Assembly (NCBI RefSeq): GCF_000613185.1
Contig: NZ_CCBB010000003.1
Coordinates: forward strand, 682,001 to 746,000
Origin: Mycolicibacterium cosmeticum
GTDB lineage: Bacteria > Actinomycetota > Actinomycetes > Mycobacteriales > Mycobacteriaceae
Length of the DNA: 64,000 bases
Reading direction: 5' to 3'
Part shown: piece by piece, positions 45,421-54,595 of the stretch
How the letters are laid out: each line of letters begins with the position of its first letter
How positions within the stretch are numbered: position 1 is the stretch's first letter
Program-made: the position numbers and the translations under genes
Notes under the pieces: generated by a model
The model's input: the letters and a program-made list of their open reading frames with translations, nothing else
What the model was told of the DNA's origin: nothing
Databases searched by the model: none

Positions 45421-47628
45421 TTATGCGGCCGAGCTGTGTTCGCCGCCCGTCGACGAGGACGAGGAGCCGGTGGAGCCGGTCGAGCTGCCGCCCTCGGGCT
45501 TGCGGTGCCGGCCGCCGGTGGAGGACGTGGTCGACGTGCCGGTCGAAGCCGACGCGGTCGAGCCGCTGCCGTCGTCCTGGCGGGCGTGCCGGCCGTAGGC
45601 CCCGTTGCCGGCGCTGTGCTTGCCGGTGGTCGAGCTCTTGGTGGTGTCGGTGGCGGCGTCACCGGTCTTGGTGTCACCGGCTTTGGTATCGCCGGCCTTG
45701 GCGTCACCGGTCTTGGTGTCACCGGCTTTGGTATCGCCGGCCTTGGCGTCACCGGTCTTGGTGTCACCGGCCTTGGTGTCGCCCGTGGAGCCGGACGTCG
45801 ACCCGCCCGTCGATCCGCCGGTGGAGCCGGATTCGGTGCCCGAGGGATCGGTGGTGCCACCCGTATCCGTGCCGCCCGTGCCGCCCGGGGTGGCCCCGGT
45901 GCCCGCACCGTCGGTGCCGTCCTTGGTGCCGGTGCCGGTGCCGGTGTCGGTGCCCGTGCCGCTGGTGCCCTTCGTGTCGGTGCTCGTCCCGGTCGGACTC
46001 TTGGCGCCCTTGCCGGTCACCGCTTCGGCCGTCGCACCTGTGACGGCGGTGGTGGCCGCACCCTCGACCGCGGTGGTGGCGCCGGCCGCCAGCGTGGTCG
46101 GCTTGACGGTCGTGGCGGTGGTGGCGGTTCCGGTGACGATCCAGTGCAGGGTCTGCCCGATGGAGCCGGGCAGCCGGCCCAGTGAGGTGGAGAACGTGTT
46201 GAGGGTGTTGGTGATGTTGGTGGGGATGGCGCTCCACTGACCCTGCAGCGCCTGGTTGACGACGGTGAAGGGCAGCAGGCCGACGTTGACCAGGTTCGAG
46301 ACCACCTTGAGGATCGAGGTGTAGGTCTTGGTGTCGAAGCCGGCGGGCAGCGGCGGGACGCTGCTGGAGCCGGTCCACAGGCCGATGTTCCACGCGCCCT
46401 GCAGTGCGCGGCTGAGCACATTGTCGGTGGCAGTGGCGGTCGCAGTGGGTGACGCCGTCGCAGTGGGCGACACCGTGGCGTTGGCCGCGGGCGTGGCCAG
46501 CGCGGTGCTGGCGGTCGTCGCCGTCGTGACCGGAACCGTGCCGTTGATGATCCAGTTCAGCGTCTCCTGGAAGGAGCCGGGCAGCCGGCCCAGTGAGGTG
46601 GAGAACGTGTTGAGGGTGTTGGTGATGTTGGTGGGGATGGCGCTCCACTGACCCTGCAGCGCCTGGTTGGCCACGGTGAAGGGCAGCAGGCCGACGTTGA
46701 CCAGGTTCGACAGCACCTTGAGGATCGAGGTGTAGGTCTTGGTGTCGAAGCCGGCGGGCAGTGGCGGGACGCTGCTGGAGCCGGTCCACAGGCCGAAGTT
46801 CCAAACACCCTGCAGCGCACGGGACAACACGTTGTCGGTTGCGGTCGCGGTCGCGGTCGCGGTCGAGGTGGCACCGGGCGTGGCCGCCAGCGCGCTGGCG
46901 GTCGTCGCCGAGGCGGCGGGGACCGTGCCGTTGATGATCCAGTTCAGCGTCTCCTGGAACGAGGCCGGCAGCCGGCCCAGTGAGGTGGTGAACGTGTTGA
47001 GGGTGTTGGTGATGTTGGTGGGAATGGCGCTCCACTGGCCCTGCAGCACCTGGTTGGCCACGGTGAAGGGCAGCAGGCCGACGTTGACCAGGTTCGACAG
47101 CACCTTGAGGATCGAGGTGTAGGTCTTGGTGTCGAAGCCGGCGGGCAGTGGCGGGACGCTGCTGGAGCCGGTCCACAGGCCGAAGTTCCAAACACCCTGC
47201 AGCGCACGGGACAACACGTTGTCGGTCGGGGTGGCGCTCGCGGTCACGGTGGACAACGACGCCTCGTTGGCGGCGGCCAGGATCTTGGTGGCGGCAACCC
47301 GGCCCGCCTCGACCACCGCCGAGGAAACCCCGCTCGTACCGTTGGTGGCGACTTCGGCTGCGGCACTTGGCGGCAGCGCGAGGATCTCCACCTGCGGCTT
47401 CGCGGACGCACCCGCAACAGCGGTGCCGACGGCCGGCTGTCCGCCGACCCTCGCGAAGACCAGCCTCAGGTCAGAGCGCGCCGCGGCCAGACTGACGTCC
47501 GCCGTCGAGACGTGCGTCGCGGCCCCGGGGGCCGCACTGGCGGCGTGCGCCACCGGTGCGCCGGCCGCTGGTACAGAAATGCACACCGCGGTGAGTGCGG
47601 CAACGGGTAACTGCAGGACTGTTCGCAC
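45421..47628 (-). CDS. Secreted protein with three 102-residue repeats and a Gly/Thr-rich tail
   Basis: 735 residues, GTG start preceded by AGGGG. An N-terminal signal peptide (LQLPVAALTAVCISVPAAGAPVAHA) is followed by a 100-residue unique region and three nearly identical domains, each starting DNVLSRALQGVWNFGLWTG and including KTYTSILKVLSNLVNVGLLP and SAIPTNITNTLNTFTTSLGR. Thr/Ala-rich linkers join them. The last 230 residues are low-complexity, with a run of five-residue GDTKA/GDTKT/GDAKA units and a Ser/Gly/His/Arg-rich end. No enzyme domain or LPxTG anchor is recognised. It looks like a cell-surface or matrix protein; function unknown. Confidence 0.75.
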   Translation of the reverse strand: MRTVLQLPVAALTAVCISVPAAGAPVAHAASAAPGAATHVSTADVSLAAARSDLRLVFARVGGQPAVGTAVAGASAKPQVEILALPPSAAAEVATNGTSGVSSAVVEAGRVAATKILAAANEASLSTVTASATPTDNVLSRALQGVWNFGLWTGSSSVPPLPAGFDTKTYTSILKVLSNLVNVGLLPFTVANQVLQGQWSAIPTNITNTLNTFTTSLGRLPASFQETLNWIINGTVPAASATTASALAATPGATSTATATATATDNVLSRALQGVWNFGLWTGSSSVPPLPAGFDTKTYTSILKVLSNLVNVGLLPFTVANQALQGQWSAIPTNITNTLNTFSTSLGRLPGSFQETLNWIINGTVPVTTATTASTALATPAANATVSPTATASPTATATATDNVLSRALQGAWNIGLWTGSSSVPPLPAGFDTKTYTSILKVVSNLVNVGLLPFTVVNQALQGQWSAIPTNITNTLNTFSTSLGRLPGSIGQTLHWIVTGTATTATTVKPTTLAAGATTAVEGAATTAVTGATAEAVTGKGAKSPTGTSTDTKGTSGTGTDTGTGTGTKDGTDGAGTGATPGGTGGTDTGGTTDPSGTESGSTGGSTGGSTSGSTGDTKAGDTKTGDAKAGDTKAGDTKTGDAKAGDTKAGDTKTGDAATDTTKSSTTGKHSAGNGAYGRHARQDDGSGSTASASTGTSTTSSTGGRHRKPEGGSSTGSTGSSSSSTGGEHSSAA
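45658..45777 (-). repeat. Minisatellite: eight 15-bp units, 45-bp higher-order period
   Basis: Units such as GTCACCGGTCTTGGT, GTCACCGGCTTTGGT and ATCGCCGGCCTTGGC repeat head to tail within the surface protein gene; the three types recur in the same order, giving a 45-bp period. They encode GDTKT, GDTKA and GDAKA. Copy number changes would keep the frame. Confidence 0.9.
46125..47225 (-). repeat. Three long direct repeats (about 305 bp each) inside the surface protein gene
   Basis: Copies at about 46125-46429, 46531-46836 and 46920-47225. The two upstream-coded copies (46531 and 46920) are almost identical at DNA level over long stretches, and the third differs at a few codons (V/A, F/I, E/Q changes). 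This points to recent duplication or gene conversion. Confidence 0.88.
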
Positions 47629-47915
47629 CGGAACCCCTTATTTGAGTGCTCGATTGATCGAGATGAATATACGCAAGAAGACTTGCTGCGATGGCTGACT
47701 TTAGCAAGAGTTTTCCTCATCGTCAGCGATGGGATCGATACCTCTTGAACTGGTTATTGCCATGTGAACGACGGGAATTCGCCGCCTTTGACGCAGGGTG
47801 AACAGAAGTTGTACAACTAGCCAATCGGTGATGTCTGATATTTGCTGAGAGAGGCGCGCATCGGTATTCGGGGCGCCCCGCGATGAGCCGATGATCAGCG
47901 GTTCGCGTTGATGAC
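47629..47915. promoter_or_regulatory. A/T-richer control region of the surface protein gene with two palindromes
   Basis: No gene is seen. CTCGAT-TG-ATCGAG lies at 47649-47662, 21 nt before the GTG and next to GATGAATATACG, which on the minus strand offers a TATATT -10-like element. A perfect 12-bp palindrome AGTTGTACAACT lies at 47807-47818. The region is clearly richer in A/T than its surroundings. Confidence 0.45.
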
Positions 47916-47960
47916 AGAGGCCACGCCCCGTTGTGCCGAAGCCGTTGGGGCGCGGCCTCT
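47916..47960 (-). terminator. Terminator of the MspA-like operon
   Basis: AGAGGCCACGCCCC (47916-47929) and GGGGCGCGGCCTCT (47947-47960) form a 14-bp stem with one mismatch, located 15 nt after the stop of the Pro-rich protein gene. Confidence 0.65.
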
Positions 47961-47974
47961 CCCATCGTCAACGA

Positions 47975-48664
47975 TCAGCCCGGCGGTGCCGGTGCCGGAA
48001 CAGGTGGCGCACCGTCCGGCGGCGGGTCGGGCAGGTACTGCACGAGGCCGGGCGGAATGTTGGTGCCCGGGGGCGGCGCGGTACCGGGCAGCGGCTCGCC
48101 GAGTTGCTGCTGCGGCATCTGACCGAGCAACCCACCCCGGAGCCGGCCGTCGCGGTACAGGTCGATGTACCGGCCGAACCATTCCCGCTTGCTCACATCC
48201 GCATTCTCCTGGCCCGGTTCGACGTCGAACTGCTCGCACTTGCCGGGTGCCGACGGCACCAGGCACTGCGGAAGCCCGTAGGCGTTGTTGAACACGTTCA
48301 GGTTCGGCGGGGTTCCCGGATTGGCGCCGGGAGCCGACGGGGCCGGTAGTTGACCGAGCACGGTATCCCGGTCCAGCCCGTTGACCGCGGGCGCCCCGAG
48401 CGCGCCGGTCACCGGTGCCGGCGGTAAACCGTTCTGGGCCAACACATTGAAACCTTCGGGACCCAATGGCGCACCGATCACGGGCACCGTCGGACCGGCC
48501 GGTGGCGGGGGAGCGGGATCACCCGGTGCGGGCAGCGGATCCGGAGCCGGAGGATCCGCAACGGCGGCCGCCGGGAAGGCGACCGCCGCTGCGATTCCGG
48601 CCACGCCGGCTGCCATGGCAACCGCGAATCGGTTGCGGACGTAGCGATCTGGCGTGACGACCAT
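47975..48664 (-). CDS. Exported Pro-rich protein of unknown function
   Basis: 229 residues. A signal peptide (RNRFAVAMAAGVAGIAAAVAFPAAAVA) precedes Pro/Ala-rich sequence (DPPAPDPLPAPGDPAPPPPA). Between two proline-rich ends lies a more ordered segment with a Cys pair (LPQCLVPSAPGKCEQFDVEPG) and REWFGRYIDLYRDGRLRGGL. No family recognised. It starts 7 nt after the first MspA-like gene and is the last gene of that operon, so it may act with the porin-like proteins in the outer envelope. Confidence 0.65.
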   Translation of the reverse strand: MVVTPDRYVRNRFAVAMAAGVAGIAAAVAFPAAAVADPPAPDPLPAPGDPAPPPPAGPTVPVIGAPLGPEGFNVLAQNGLPPAPVTGALGAPAVNGLDRDTVLGQLPAPSAPGANPGTPPNLNVFNNAYGLPQCLVPSAPGKCEQFDVEPGQENADVSKREWFGRYIDLYRDGRLRGGLLGQMPQQQLGEPLPGTAPPPGTNIPPGLVQYLPDPPPDGAPPVPAPAPPG

Positions 48665-48671
48665 GGTGATG

Positions 48672-49331
48672 TCAGACAGACTTGGTCACGCCGTAGTAGG
48701 CCACGATGTCGTCGGTGTCCTCGGTCGAGCTGGTCAGCGTGGCGTAGGAGCGCAGGAACGACTGACCGACGCAACCGTCGACCTTGATGTGCGTGTCCTT
48801 CAAGGTGACGCGCACCGGCGCCGCCTTGTATTCCTTCTTGTCCACGGCGACGTTGGACACCGTGCCGGGCTTGGCGTGGATCTCGATGGTGCCCGAGATC
48901 GGGAACGACACACCGGTCGGGACGACACCGGTGACCAGGCCGAAGTTGACCTGCGCACCGACCTGGCCGATCAGGCGGACCTGGCCCAGCTCGATGCCGC
49001 AACCGATCTGGTAACCGGCCTCGAGCGTGCCGCCCTTGAGCGTGGTCTTGCCCTTACCGGTGACCGTGCCGGTGAACGTGCCGCCCACCAGGTATTCGCG
49101 CGACGAGACGGCGGTGGTCAGCGGCGCCACGGGCAGCTGGGTCTCATCCTTGGCCGCGACCGTCAGCACCCAGCCGTCCGGGGTGGTCACGACGCCGGGC
49201 TCGGCCGACGCGACCACACCGTTGTCCGGCGGCGGGCCGGCGTCCTCGACCGGCGGATCGGCCAGCGCGAGCGGCGCGGTCGCGAGCGGGAGCGCCATGC
49301 AAGTGGCCGCAATGGCAAAACGCTTCAACAT
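48672..49331 (-). CDS. MspA-family porin-like protein (copy A)
   Basis: 219 residues. Signal peptide LKRFAIAATCMALPLATAPLALA is followed by an MspA-type beta-rich domain: DGWVLTVAAKDETQLPVAPL, SREYLVGGTFTGTVTG, GTLEAGYQIGCGI and the family end SYATLTSSTEDTDDIVAYYG. MspA proteins form octameric pores in the mycolate outer membrane. Unlike MspA, it has a Cys in IGCGI and another in DGCVGQSF that may form a disulfide. The ATG at 49331 keeps the signal peptide N-terminal. It lies 28 nt downstream of copy B in the same operon. Confidence 0.8.
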   Translation of the reverse strand: MLKRFAIAATCMALPLATAPLALADPPVEDAGPPPDNGVVASAEPGVVTTPDGWVLTVAAKDETQLPVAPLTTAVSSREYLVGGTFTGTVTGKGKTTLKGGTLEAGYQIGCGIELGQVRLIGQVGAQVNFGLVTGVVPTGVSFPISGTIEIHAKPGTVSNVAVDKKEYKAAPVRVTLKDTHIKVDGCVGQSFLRSYATLTSSTEDTDDIVAYYGVTKSV

Positions 49332-49359
49332 GTTTTCTTCCGTTCCGGTTGGCAGGTGG

Positions 49360-50049
49360 TCAGACGGCCTTGGTGACACCGAGGTAGGTGATCACGTCAT
49401 CGGTGTTGTCGGTCGAGCTCGTCAACGTGGCGTACGAGCGGATGAACGACTGACCGGCGCACTGATCGGTCTTGATGCGCACGCCGGTGATGGTGACGCG
49501 GGTCGTGGTGCCCTTGAACTTCTTCTTGTCGATGGCGACCGTGGTCACCGTGCCCGGCTTCAGGTAGATCTTGCCCTGCAGCGAAACGCCAATACCGGTG
49601 GTGGCGTTGGTGAACGGGAGGTTGATGCCCGGGCTGAGGCTGGCGCCGGGGTTGATCTCGGTCTCGTCGGAGATGATGCCGCAGCCGATCTGTTCACCGG
49701 CCTCCAGGCTGCCGCCGGTCAGCTTCGTCTTGCCGCTACCGGTGATCTTGCCGGTGAAGGTGCCGGCGACCAGGTACTCGCGCGACGAGATGGCGGTGGT
49801 GAGCGGGGCCACCGGCAGCTGGGTCTCGTTGCTTCCGGATACCTCCAGGTGCCAACCGTCGGGGGTGTTCAGCACGCCGGGGGCCCCGGACGGAACGGCG
49901 CCCTCGGGCGGCAGCGGATTGGTGGGATCCACTGGCACGATTGCGGAATCGGGGGCCGGGGGAGGCGGCACCGGGTCCGCCAGCGCGAGAGGTGCAGTCG
50001 CAACCGGCACCAGCACGCAGGCAGCCAGAGCGGCAAGTTGGTTCATCAT
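49360..50049 (-). CDS. MspA-family porin-like protein (copy B)
   Basis: 229 residues, a close paralogue of copy A: DGWHLEVSGSNETQLPVAPL, SREYLVAGTFTGKITGSGKT, GSLEAGEQIGCGI and SYATLTSSTDNTDDVITYLG. The signal peptide is NQLAALAACVLVPVATAPLALA, then a Pro-rich linker. The same two cysteines are conserved (IGCGI, DQCAGQSF). ATG at 50049 or 50046. Pore formation is inferred from the family; the size and Cys pair could also suit a non-porin structural role. Confidence 0.8.
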   Translation of the reverse strand: MMNQLAALAACVLVPVATAPLALADPVPPPPAPDSAIVPVDPTNPLPPEGAVPSGAPGVLNTPDGWHLEVSGSNETQLPVAPLTTAISSREYLVAGTFTGKITGSGKTKLTGGSLEAGEQIGCGIISDETEINPGASLSPGINLPFTNATTGIGVSLQGKIYLKPGTVTTVAIDKKKFKGTTTRVTITGVRIKTDQCAGQSFIRSYATLTSSTDNTDDVITYLGVTKAV

Positions 50050-50399
50050 GGTGGTGAAATCGCCCTCTCGTGGTCGAATCCAGAGTTCAACGGATGTGTA
50101 ACGAATACGTCGCGACGAAGCGTCCAATGACCGGGTTTCCAGACGGTGAACGGCGGGCGAATAATCCACGCCCTGTTCCCGTCGAGTGGGCGTCTTCGAG
50201 CTGGGGTTCTTTTCGGAATCACAATCGCTCCCAATGATTCCCACAGACCGGCGCAAACGAATGGACGGTGAATGGAAACCGGTCGTTGGGTGCTCGTTCA
50301 CCGTTTGGACACGTGACGAATGGACCGTGAGTCGAGTTGCCGTCTCGGCGCCGGTTCGTCAGCCGGGGCCGTGAACCGAACGTATTTGGAGGAAGAGTC
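50050..50399. promoter_or_regulatory. Divergent control region with three ACGGTGAA boxes
   Basis: Between the MspA-like operon and the exported protein gene. ACGGTGAA occurs at 50143-50150 and 50265-50272, and as its complement TTCACCGT at 50297-50304; the last two face each other 24 nt apart. A further TGGACCGTGAG at 50321-50331 is a looser match. They could be sites for a response regulator controlling the envelope genes. No gene seen here. Confidence 0.4.
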
Positions 50400-50954
50400 G
50401 TGAAGTCATCTCGGTTGGTCGCCACGACCGGAAGGGCCGGGGTGGTGTCGATCGTCGCGTTCGGCATCGGACTGGCCGGCGCCGTCACCGCCCACGCCGA
50501 CGATGTCGATTCCGATACCGCGGCCCCCGGCCCGGCGGCGCAGGTGACCCAGGTGCAGGTCGGCGCCATCACATCGGAGAACGCCGATCCCGCGGCGGTC
50601 GCGGCATGCGGGCAGTTCGCCCAGGTGCTGGACGCATCCGCCACGTACTACGGCGATTTCGCCGATTCGTTCGAGGGCTCGGACTACAACGACCCGGCGG
50701 TGGCCAGCAGCAATACCACCGGGCGGACCGCGCTGCGCGAGGCGGCCGGTATGGCCATGGACGCCGCGAACACGCCGGGGCTGCCGGGCGACATCTCCGA
50801 CCCCATGCGGACCTGGTCGCTGGGGGCCACCAAGCTGCTGGTGAAGATGGGACTGCGCATTCCCGGTGACAGCCTCAACAGCACCGCCACCGAGATGAAC
50901 AACCAGGCCACCAAGGTCCAGGAAGCCTGCGCCGCGGCCGGGACGCACGCCTGA
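50400..50954 (+). CDS. Small exported protein, function unknown
   Basis: 184 residues, GTG start with a strong GGAGGAAG site. A signal peptide (GRAGVVSIVAFGIGLAGAVTAHA) precedes a mostly helical mature protein with AVAACGQFAQVLDASATYYGDFADSF and LNSTATEMNNQATKVQEACAAAG; the two cysteines near the ends may pair. It resembles small exported mycobacterial helical proteins but no named family can be given. The lipoprotein gene follows after 4 nt. Confidence 0.65.
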   Translation: MKSSRLVATTGRAGVVSIVAFGIGLAGAVTAHADDVDSDTAAPGPAAQVTQVQVGAITSENADPAAVAACGQFAQVLDASATYYGDFADSFEGSDYNDPAVASSNTTGRTALREAAGMAMDAANTPGLPGDISDPMRTWSLGATKLLVKMGLRIPGDSLNSTATEMNNQATKVQEACAAAGTHA

Positions 50955-50958
50955 CCCG

Positions 50959-51642
50959 GTGAAGATCATCGTTGTGGGGGCGCTCGCCCTCGCCCTCGGG
51001 CTGGCCGGTTGCTCGTCGGGATCGGAGTCGGGTGCCGCCGCGGCACCCAAACCCGTGGCCGACTCGGCGCTGCCGGGGTTGCTGCTGAGCGCCAAGGACG
51101 TGGACGCGATCATGGGCACCTCGGGTATGACGCCACACAACCCGGTCGACGTGATGGGTGATCACCGGAACCTGCTGCCCAACCTCAACTGCCTGGGCGT
51201 GTGGCAGGTCAACGAGGCCCCGATCTACGACCCCAGCCACTACAAGACGCTGCGCCAGCAAATGTTGCGCACACCCAACAGCGACCAATGGGACAGTCTC
51301 GTGGTGCAGTCGGCGGTCACCTACCGCACGGCCGACGCGGCCCGGGCGTTCTTCGACGATTCGGCCGGCCGGTGGTCCAAGTGCACGAACCACACGGTCA
51401 ACATCCGACTCAACGAGCAGACGCTGCCCAAGTGGGTGAGCGGCAGCCTGGACAAGTCGGACAGCGTGCTGACGATGCCGTACACCCGCACGGCAGGTGA
51501 CCAGATCCGGTCCTGCCAGCGCGCGCTGGCCGTCGCCGCGAACCTGATCCTGGACATCCAGGCCTGCAAGCCGCAGCAGCCGCAGCCCATCGCGGCGGCC
51601 GCCGACATCGCCGCCGCGATCGAGGCGAAGATGCCCCGATGA
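50959..51642 (+). CDS. PknH-sensor-like lipoprotein
   Basis: 227 residues, GTG start. Lipobox LAGC ends the signal peptide (IIVVGALALALGLAGC). The mature part matches the PknH extracellular sensor-type domain of mycobacterial lipoproteins: LLLSAKDVDAIMGTSGM, NCLGVWQVNEAPIYDPSHY, AARAFFDDSAGRWSKCTN and the C-terminal RSCQRALAVAANLILDIQAC, with the four conserved cysteines of the fold. Ligand unknown. Probably co-transcribed with the exported protein gene. Confidence 0.8.
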   Translation: MKIIVVGALALALGLAGCSSGSESGAAAAPKPVADSALPGLLLSAKDVDAIMGTSGMTPHNPVDVMGDHRNLLPNLNCLGVWQVNEAPIYDPSHYKTLRQQMLRTPNSDQWDSLVVQSAVTYRTADAARAFFDDSAGRWSKCTNHTVNIRLNEQTLPKWVSGSLDKSDSVLTMPYTRTAGDQIRSCQRALAVAANLILDIQACKPQQPQPIAAAADIAAAIEAKMPR

Positions 51643-51842
51643 CACGGTGTGCGGGCGGGCGCCGTCCGTTCCACCGGGGACGGGACAGCGGCGGCCAACT
51701 GTTACTCTCGTAGACTGTTTGACGCGCGACTGTGCAGGCTGGGAGCAGCTGAACCGGGCACCGCGCACGACTTGACCAAAACGCTGGATCAACCAGCCCC
51801 ATTGGCACGCCGCGACAAGTGCTCGGCTGCGCAGGAGGAAGA

Positions 51843-53168
51843 GTGCTTTCGGCTTTCATCTCGTCATTGCGGACGGCCGACCTCAGGCGCAAGATCCTGT
51901 TCACGCTGGCAATCGTGATCCTCTACCGGGTCGGCGCATCGATCCCGTCGCCCGGCGTCAACTACCCCAACGTGCAGAAATGCATCGAGCAGGTCAGTGG
52001 GGGCAGCTCCGCGCAGATCTACTCGCTGATCAACCTGTTCTCCGGTGGCGCGCTGCTGCAGCTGACGGTGTTCGCCGTCGGCGTGATGCCCTACATCACC
52101 GCCAGCATCATCGTGCAGCTGTTGACGGTGGTGATCCCGCGGTTCGAGCAGCTGCGCAAGGAAGGCCAGGCCGGCCAGGCCAAGATGACGCAGTACACGC
52201 GTTACCTGGCCGTCGCGCTGGCCATCCTGCAGGGCACCAGCATCGTGGCCCTAGCCGCCAACGGCGGCCTGCTGCAGGGCTGCAACCTGGACATCATCGA
52301 CGACACCTCGATCTTCGGCCTGATCGTCATCGTGCTGGTGCTCACCGCAGGCGCGTCGCTGGTCATGTGGATGGGCGAGCTGGTCACCGAACGCGGCATC
52401 GGCAACGGCATGTCGCTGCTGATCTTCGCGGGCATCGCCGCTCGCATCCCGTCCGAGGGCAAGACCATCCTGGACAGCCGTGGCGGCCTGGTCTTCGCGG
52501 CCGTCTGTGTGGCCGCCCTGGCGATCATCGTCGGCGTGGTGTTCGTCGAGCAGGGCCAGCGGCGCATCCCGGTGCAGTACGCCAAGCGCATGGTCGGTCG
52601 GCGCATGTACGGCGGCACGTCGACCTACCTGCCGCTGAAGGTCAACCAGGCCGGCGTCATCCCGGTGATCTTCGCGTCGTCGCTGATCTACATCCCGCAC
52701 CTGATCACCCAGCTGATCCAGAGCGGCCGGTCCGAGCCCAGTAACGGCTGGTGGGACCGGTTCGTGGCGAACTACCTGACCAACCCGGCCGATCCCGTGT
52801 ACATCGCGATCTACTTCGGCCTGATCATCTTCTTCACCTACTTCTATGTCTCCATCACGTTCAACCCCGACGAGCGGGCGGACGAGATGAAGAAGTTCGG
52901 TGGCTTCATCCCGGGTATCCGGCCGGGCAAGCCGACCGCGGACTACCTGCGCTACGTGCTGAGCCGTATTACTCTTCCGGGATCGATCTACCTCGGTGTG
53001 ATCGCCGTGCTGCCCAACCTGTTCCTGGAGATCGGTAACTCCGGGTCGGTACAGAACCTGCCGTTCGGCGGTACGGCCGTGCTGATCATGATCGGTGTCG
53101 GCCTCGACACGGTCAAACAGATCGAGAGCCAGCTCATGCAGCGCAACTACGAAGGGTTCCTGAAGTGA
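51843..53168 (+). CDS. secY: Preprotein translocase subunit SecY
   Basis: 441 residues, ten membrane helices forming the protein-conducting channel with SecE and SecG. The N-terminus [28 protein letters not shown] and the blocks [27 protein letters not shown] and [20 protein letters not shown] are diagnostic. GTG at 51843 follows AGGAGGAAGA; an in-frame ATG at 51819 lies before that site and is rejected. The upstream 200 nt contain TAGACT (51711-51716), a possible -10. The stop overlaps the adk GTG. Confidence 0.98.
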   Translation: MLSAFISSLRTADLRRKILFTLAIVILYRVGASIPSPGVNYPNVQKCIEQVSGGSSAQIYSLINLFSGGALLQLTVFAVGVMPYITASIIVQLLTVVIPRFEQLRKEGQAGQAKMTQYTRYLAVALAILQGTSIVALAANGGLLQGCNLDIIDDTSIFGLIVIVLVLTAGASLVMWMGELVTERGIGNGMSLLIFAGIAARIPSEGKTILDSRGGLVFAAVCVAALAIIVGVVFVEQGQRRIPVQYAKRMVGRRMYGGTSTYLPLKVNQAGVIPVIFASSLIYIPHLITQLIQSGRSEPSNGWWDRFVANYLTNPADPVYIAIYFGLIIFFTYFYVSITFNPDERADEMKKFGGFIPGIRPGKPTADYLRYVLSRITLPGSIYLGVIAVLPNLFLEIGNSGSVQNLPFGGTAVLIMIGVGLDTVKQIESQLMQRNYEGFLK

Positions 53169-53710
53169 GAATCGTTTTGCTCGGCCCGCCAGGTGCCGGA
53201 AAAGGCACACAGGCAGAGAAACTGGCCGAGAAGCTCGGGATCCCGCAGATCTCCACCGGCGACCTGTTCCGGCACAACATCAGCAACGGGACGCCGCTGG
53301 GTCTGGAAGCCAAGAAGTACCTGGATGCCGGCGACCTGGTGCCCGCCACGCTGACCAACGCGCTGGTCGACGACCGCATCGACGCCGACGACGCGGCCGC
53401 CGGGTTCATCCTCGACGGCTTCCCGCGCTCGGTGGAACAGGCCGAGGCGCTCAAGGAGATGCTGGCCAAGCGCGGCCTGACGCTCGACGCGGTGGTGGAG
53501 TTCCGGGTCCCCGAGGACGAACTGGTCGAGCGCCTCAAGGGCCGCGGCCGCGCCGACGACACCGAAGAGGTCATCCGCAACCGGTTCAAGGTGTACCGCG
53601 AGGAAACCGCGCCGCTGCTGGACTACTACGCCGGTGAGCTGAAGACCGTCGACGCCGTGGGCTCCCTGGACGAGGTGTTCGCGCGGGCGCTGCACGCGCT
53701 CGGCCGCTGA
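53165..53710 (+). CDS. adk: Adenylate kinase
   Basis: 181 residues, short type without the zinc lid. The P-loop [10 protein letters not shown] is at the N-terminus, followed by [25 protein letters not shown] and a short lid region around [15 protein letters not shown]. It interconverts AMP, ADP and ATP. GTG start overlapping the secY stop (GTGA). Confidence 0.98.
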   Translation: MRIVLLGPPGAGKGTQAEKLAEKLGIPQISTGDLFRHNISNGTPLGLEAKKYLDAGDLVPATLTNALVDDRIDADDAAAGFILDGFPRSVEQAEALKEMLAKRGLTLDAVVEFRVPEDELVERLKGRGRADDTEEVIRNRFKVYREETAPLLDYYAGELKTVDAVGSLDEVFARALHALGR

Positions 53711-53721
53711 AGTAGGCGACC

Positions 53722-54522
53722 ATGATCTCGGTGCCCGGGCGGCGTAAGACCGTTGCGCAGCGCAGTGCCGGTGAGCTCGATGCCATGGCGGCCGCCGGTG
53801 CGCTCGTCGCGGCGGCGTTGCAGGCCGTCCAGCGGGCCGCGGCGCCGGGGGTGTCCACCGGCGAACTGGATCGCGTCGCCGAGGCGGTGATCCGCGATGG
53901 CGGCGGGGTGCCGTCCTTCCTCGGCTACCACGGCTATCCGGCCACCGTCTGTGCGTCCGTCAACGACCGCGTCGTGCACGGTATCCCGTCCGATGACGAG
54001 GTACTGGCCGACGGCGACCTGGTCTCGATCGACTGCGGGGCGATCCTGGACAAGTGGCATGGCGACTCGGCCGTCACCTTCGGTGTCGGCACGCTGATCG
54101 CCGCCGACGAACTGCTCTCCGAGGCCACCCGGCTGTCGATGGAGGCCGGCATCGCGGCGATGGTTCCGGGTAACCGGCTCACCGACGTGTCGCACGCCAT
54201 CGAGACCGGCACCCGCGCTGCGGAGGCCCGCCACGCCCGCAAGTACGGCATCGTCGCCGGTTACGGGGGCCACGGCATCGGCCGTGAGATGCACATGGAC
54301 CCGTTCCTGCCCAACGAGGGGTCACCGGGGCGGGGTCCGTACCTGGCGGTCGGCTCGGTGCTGGCCATCGAGCCGATGCTCACCCTGGGCACCACCAAGA
54401 CCAAGATCCTCGACGACGAGTGGACCGTCGTCACCACCGATGGCTCCCGCGCCGCGCATTGGGAACACACCGTCGCGGTCACCGAGGACGGGCCGCGCAT
54501 CCTGACCCTGTTGCAGGCTTGA
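53722..54522 (+). CDS. map: Type I methionine aminopeptidase
   Basis: 266 residues. Removes N-terminal Met from nascent proteins. The metal ligands fall in [20 protein letters not shown] (two Asp), [15 protein letters not shown] (His) and AIEPMLTLG (Glu), with the last Glu in the C-terminal [24 protein letters not shown]. 11 nt after adk, in the secY-adk-map order usual for actinobacteria. Confidence 0.97.
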   Translation: MISVPGRRKTVAQRSAGELDAMAAAGALVAAALQAVQRAAAPGVSTGELDRVAEAVIRDGGGVPSFLGYHGYPATVCASVNDRVVHGIPSDDEVLADGDLVSIDCGAILDKWHGDSAVTFGVGTLIAADELLSEATRLSMEAGIAAMVPGNRLTDVSHAIETGTRAAEARHARKYGIVAGYGGHGIGREMHMDPFLPNEGSPGRGPYLAVGSVLAIEPMLTLGTTKTKILDDEWTVVTTDGSRAAHWEHTVAVTEDGPRILTLLQA

Positions 54523-54550
54523 CGCGCCGATTCGGGCAAACGCGTACCTT

Positions 54551-54578
54551 TGAACCGGATCACCACCCACGTCGTGTC
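54551..54578 (+). promoter_or_regulatory. Probable SigL autoregulatory promoter
   Basis: TGAACC (54551-54556), 16-nt spacer, CGTGTC (54573-54578), 18 nt before the sigL GTG. It matches the published SigL-type consensus (TGAACC upstream, CGT downstream) reported for M. tuberculosis, and the identical layout recurs at 55842-55869. Confidence 0.75.
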
Positions 54579-54595
54579 AGAGACGGAGGTTGGGA

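Noticed and set aside
45418..46185. Gly/Val-rich repetitive frame opposite the tail of the surface protein gene
   Set aside because: It is created by the antisense of the 15-bp repeats; the minus strand has signal peptide, start site and terminator.
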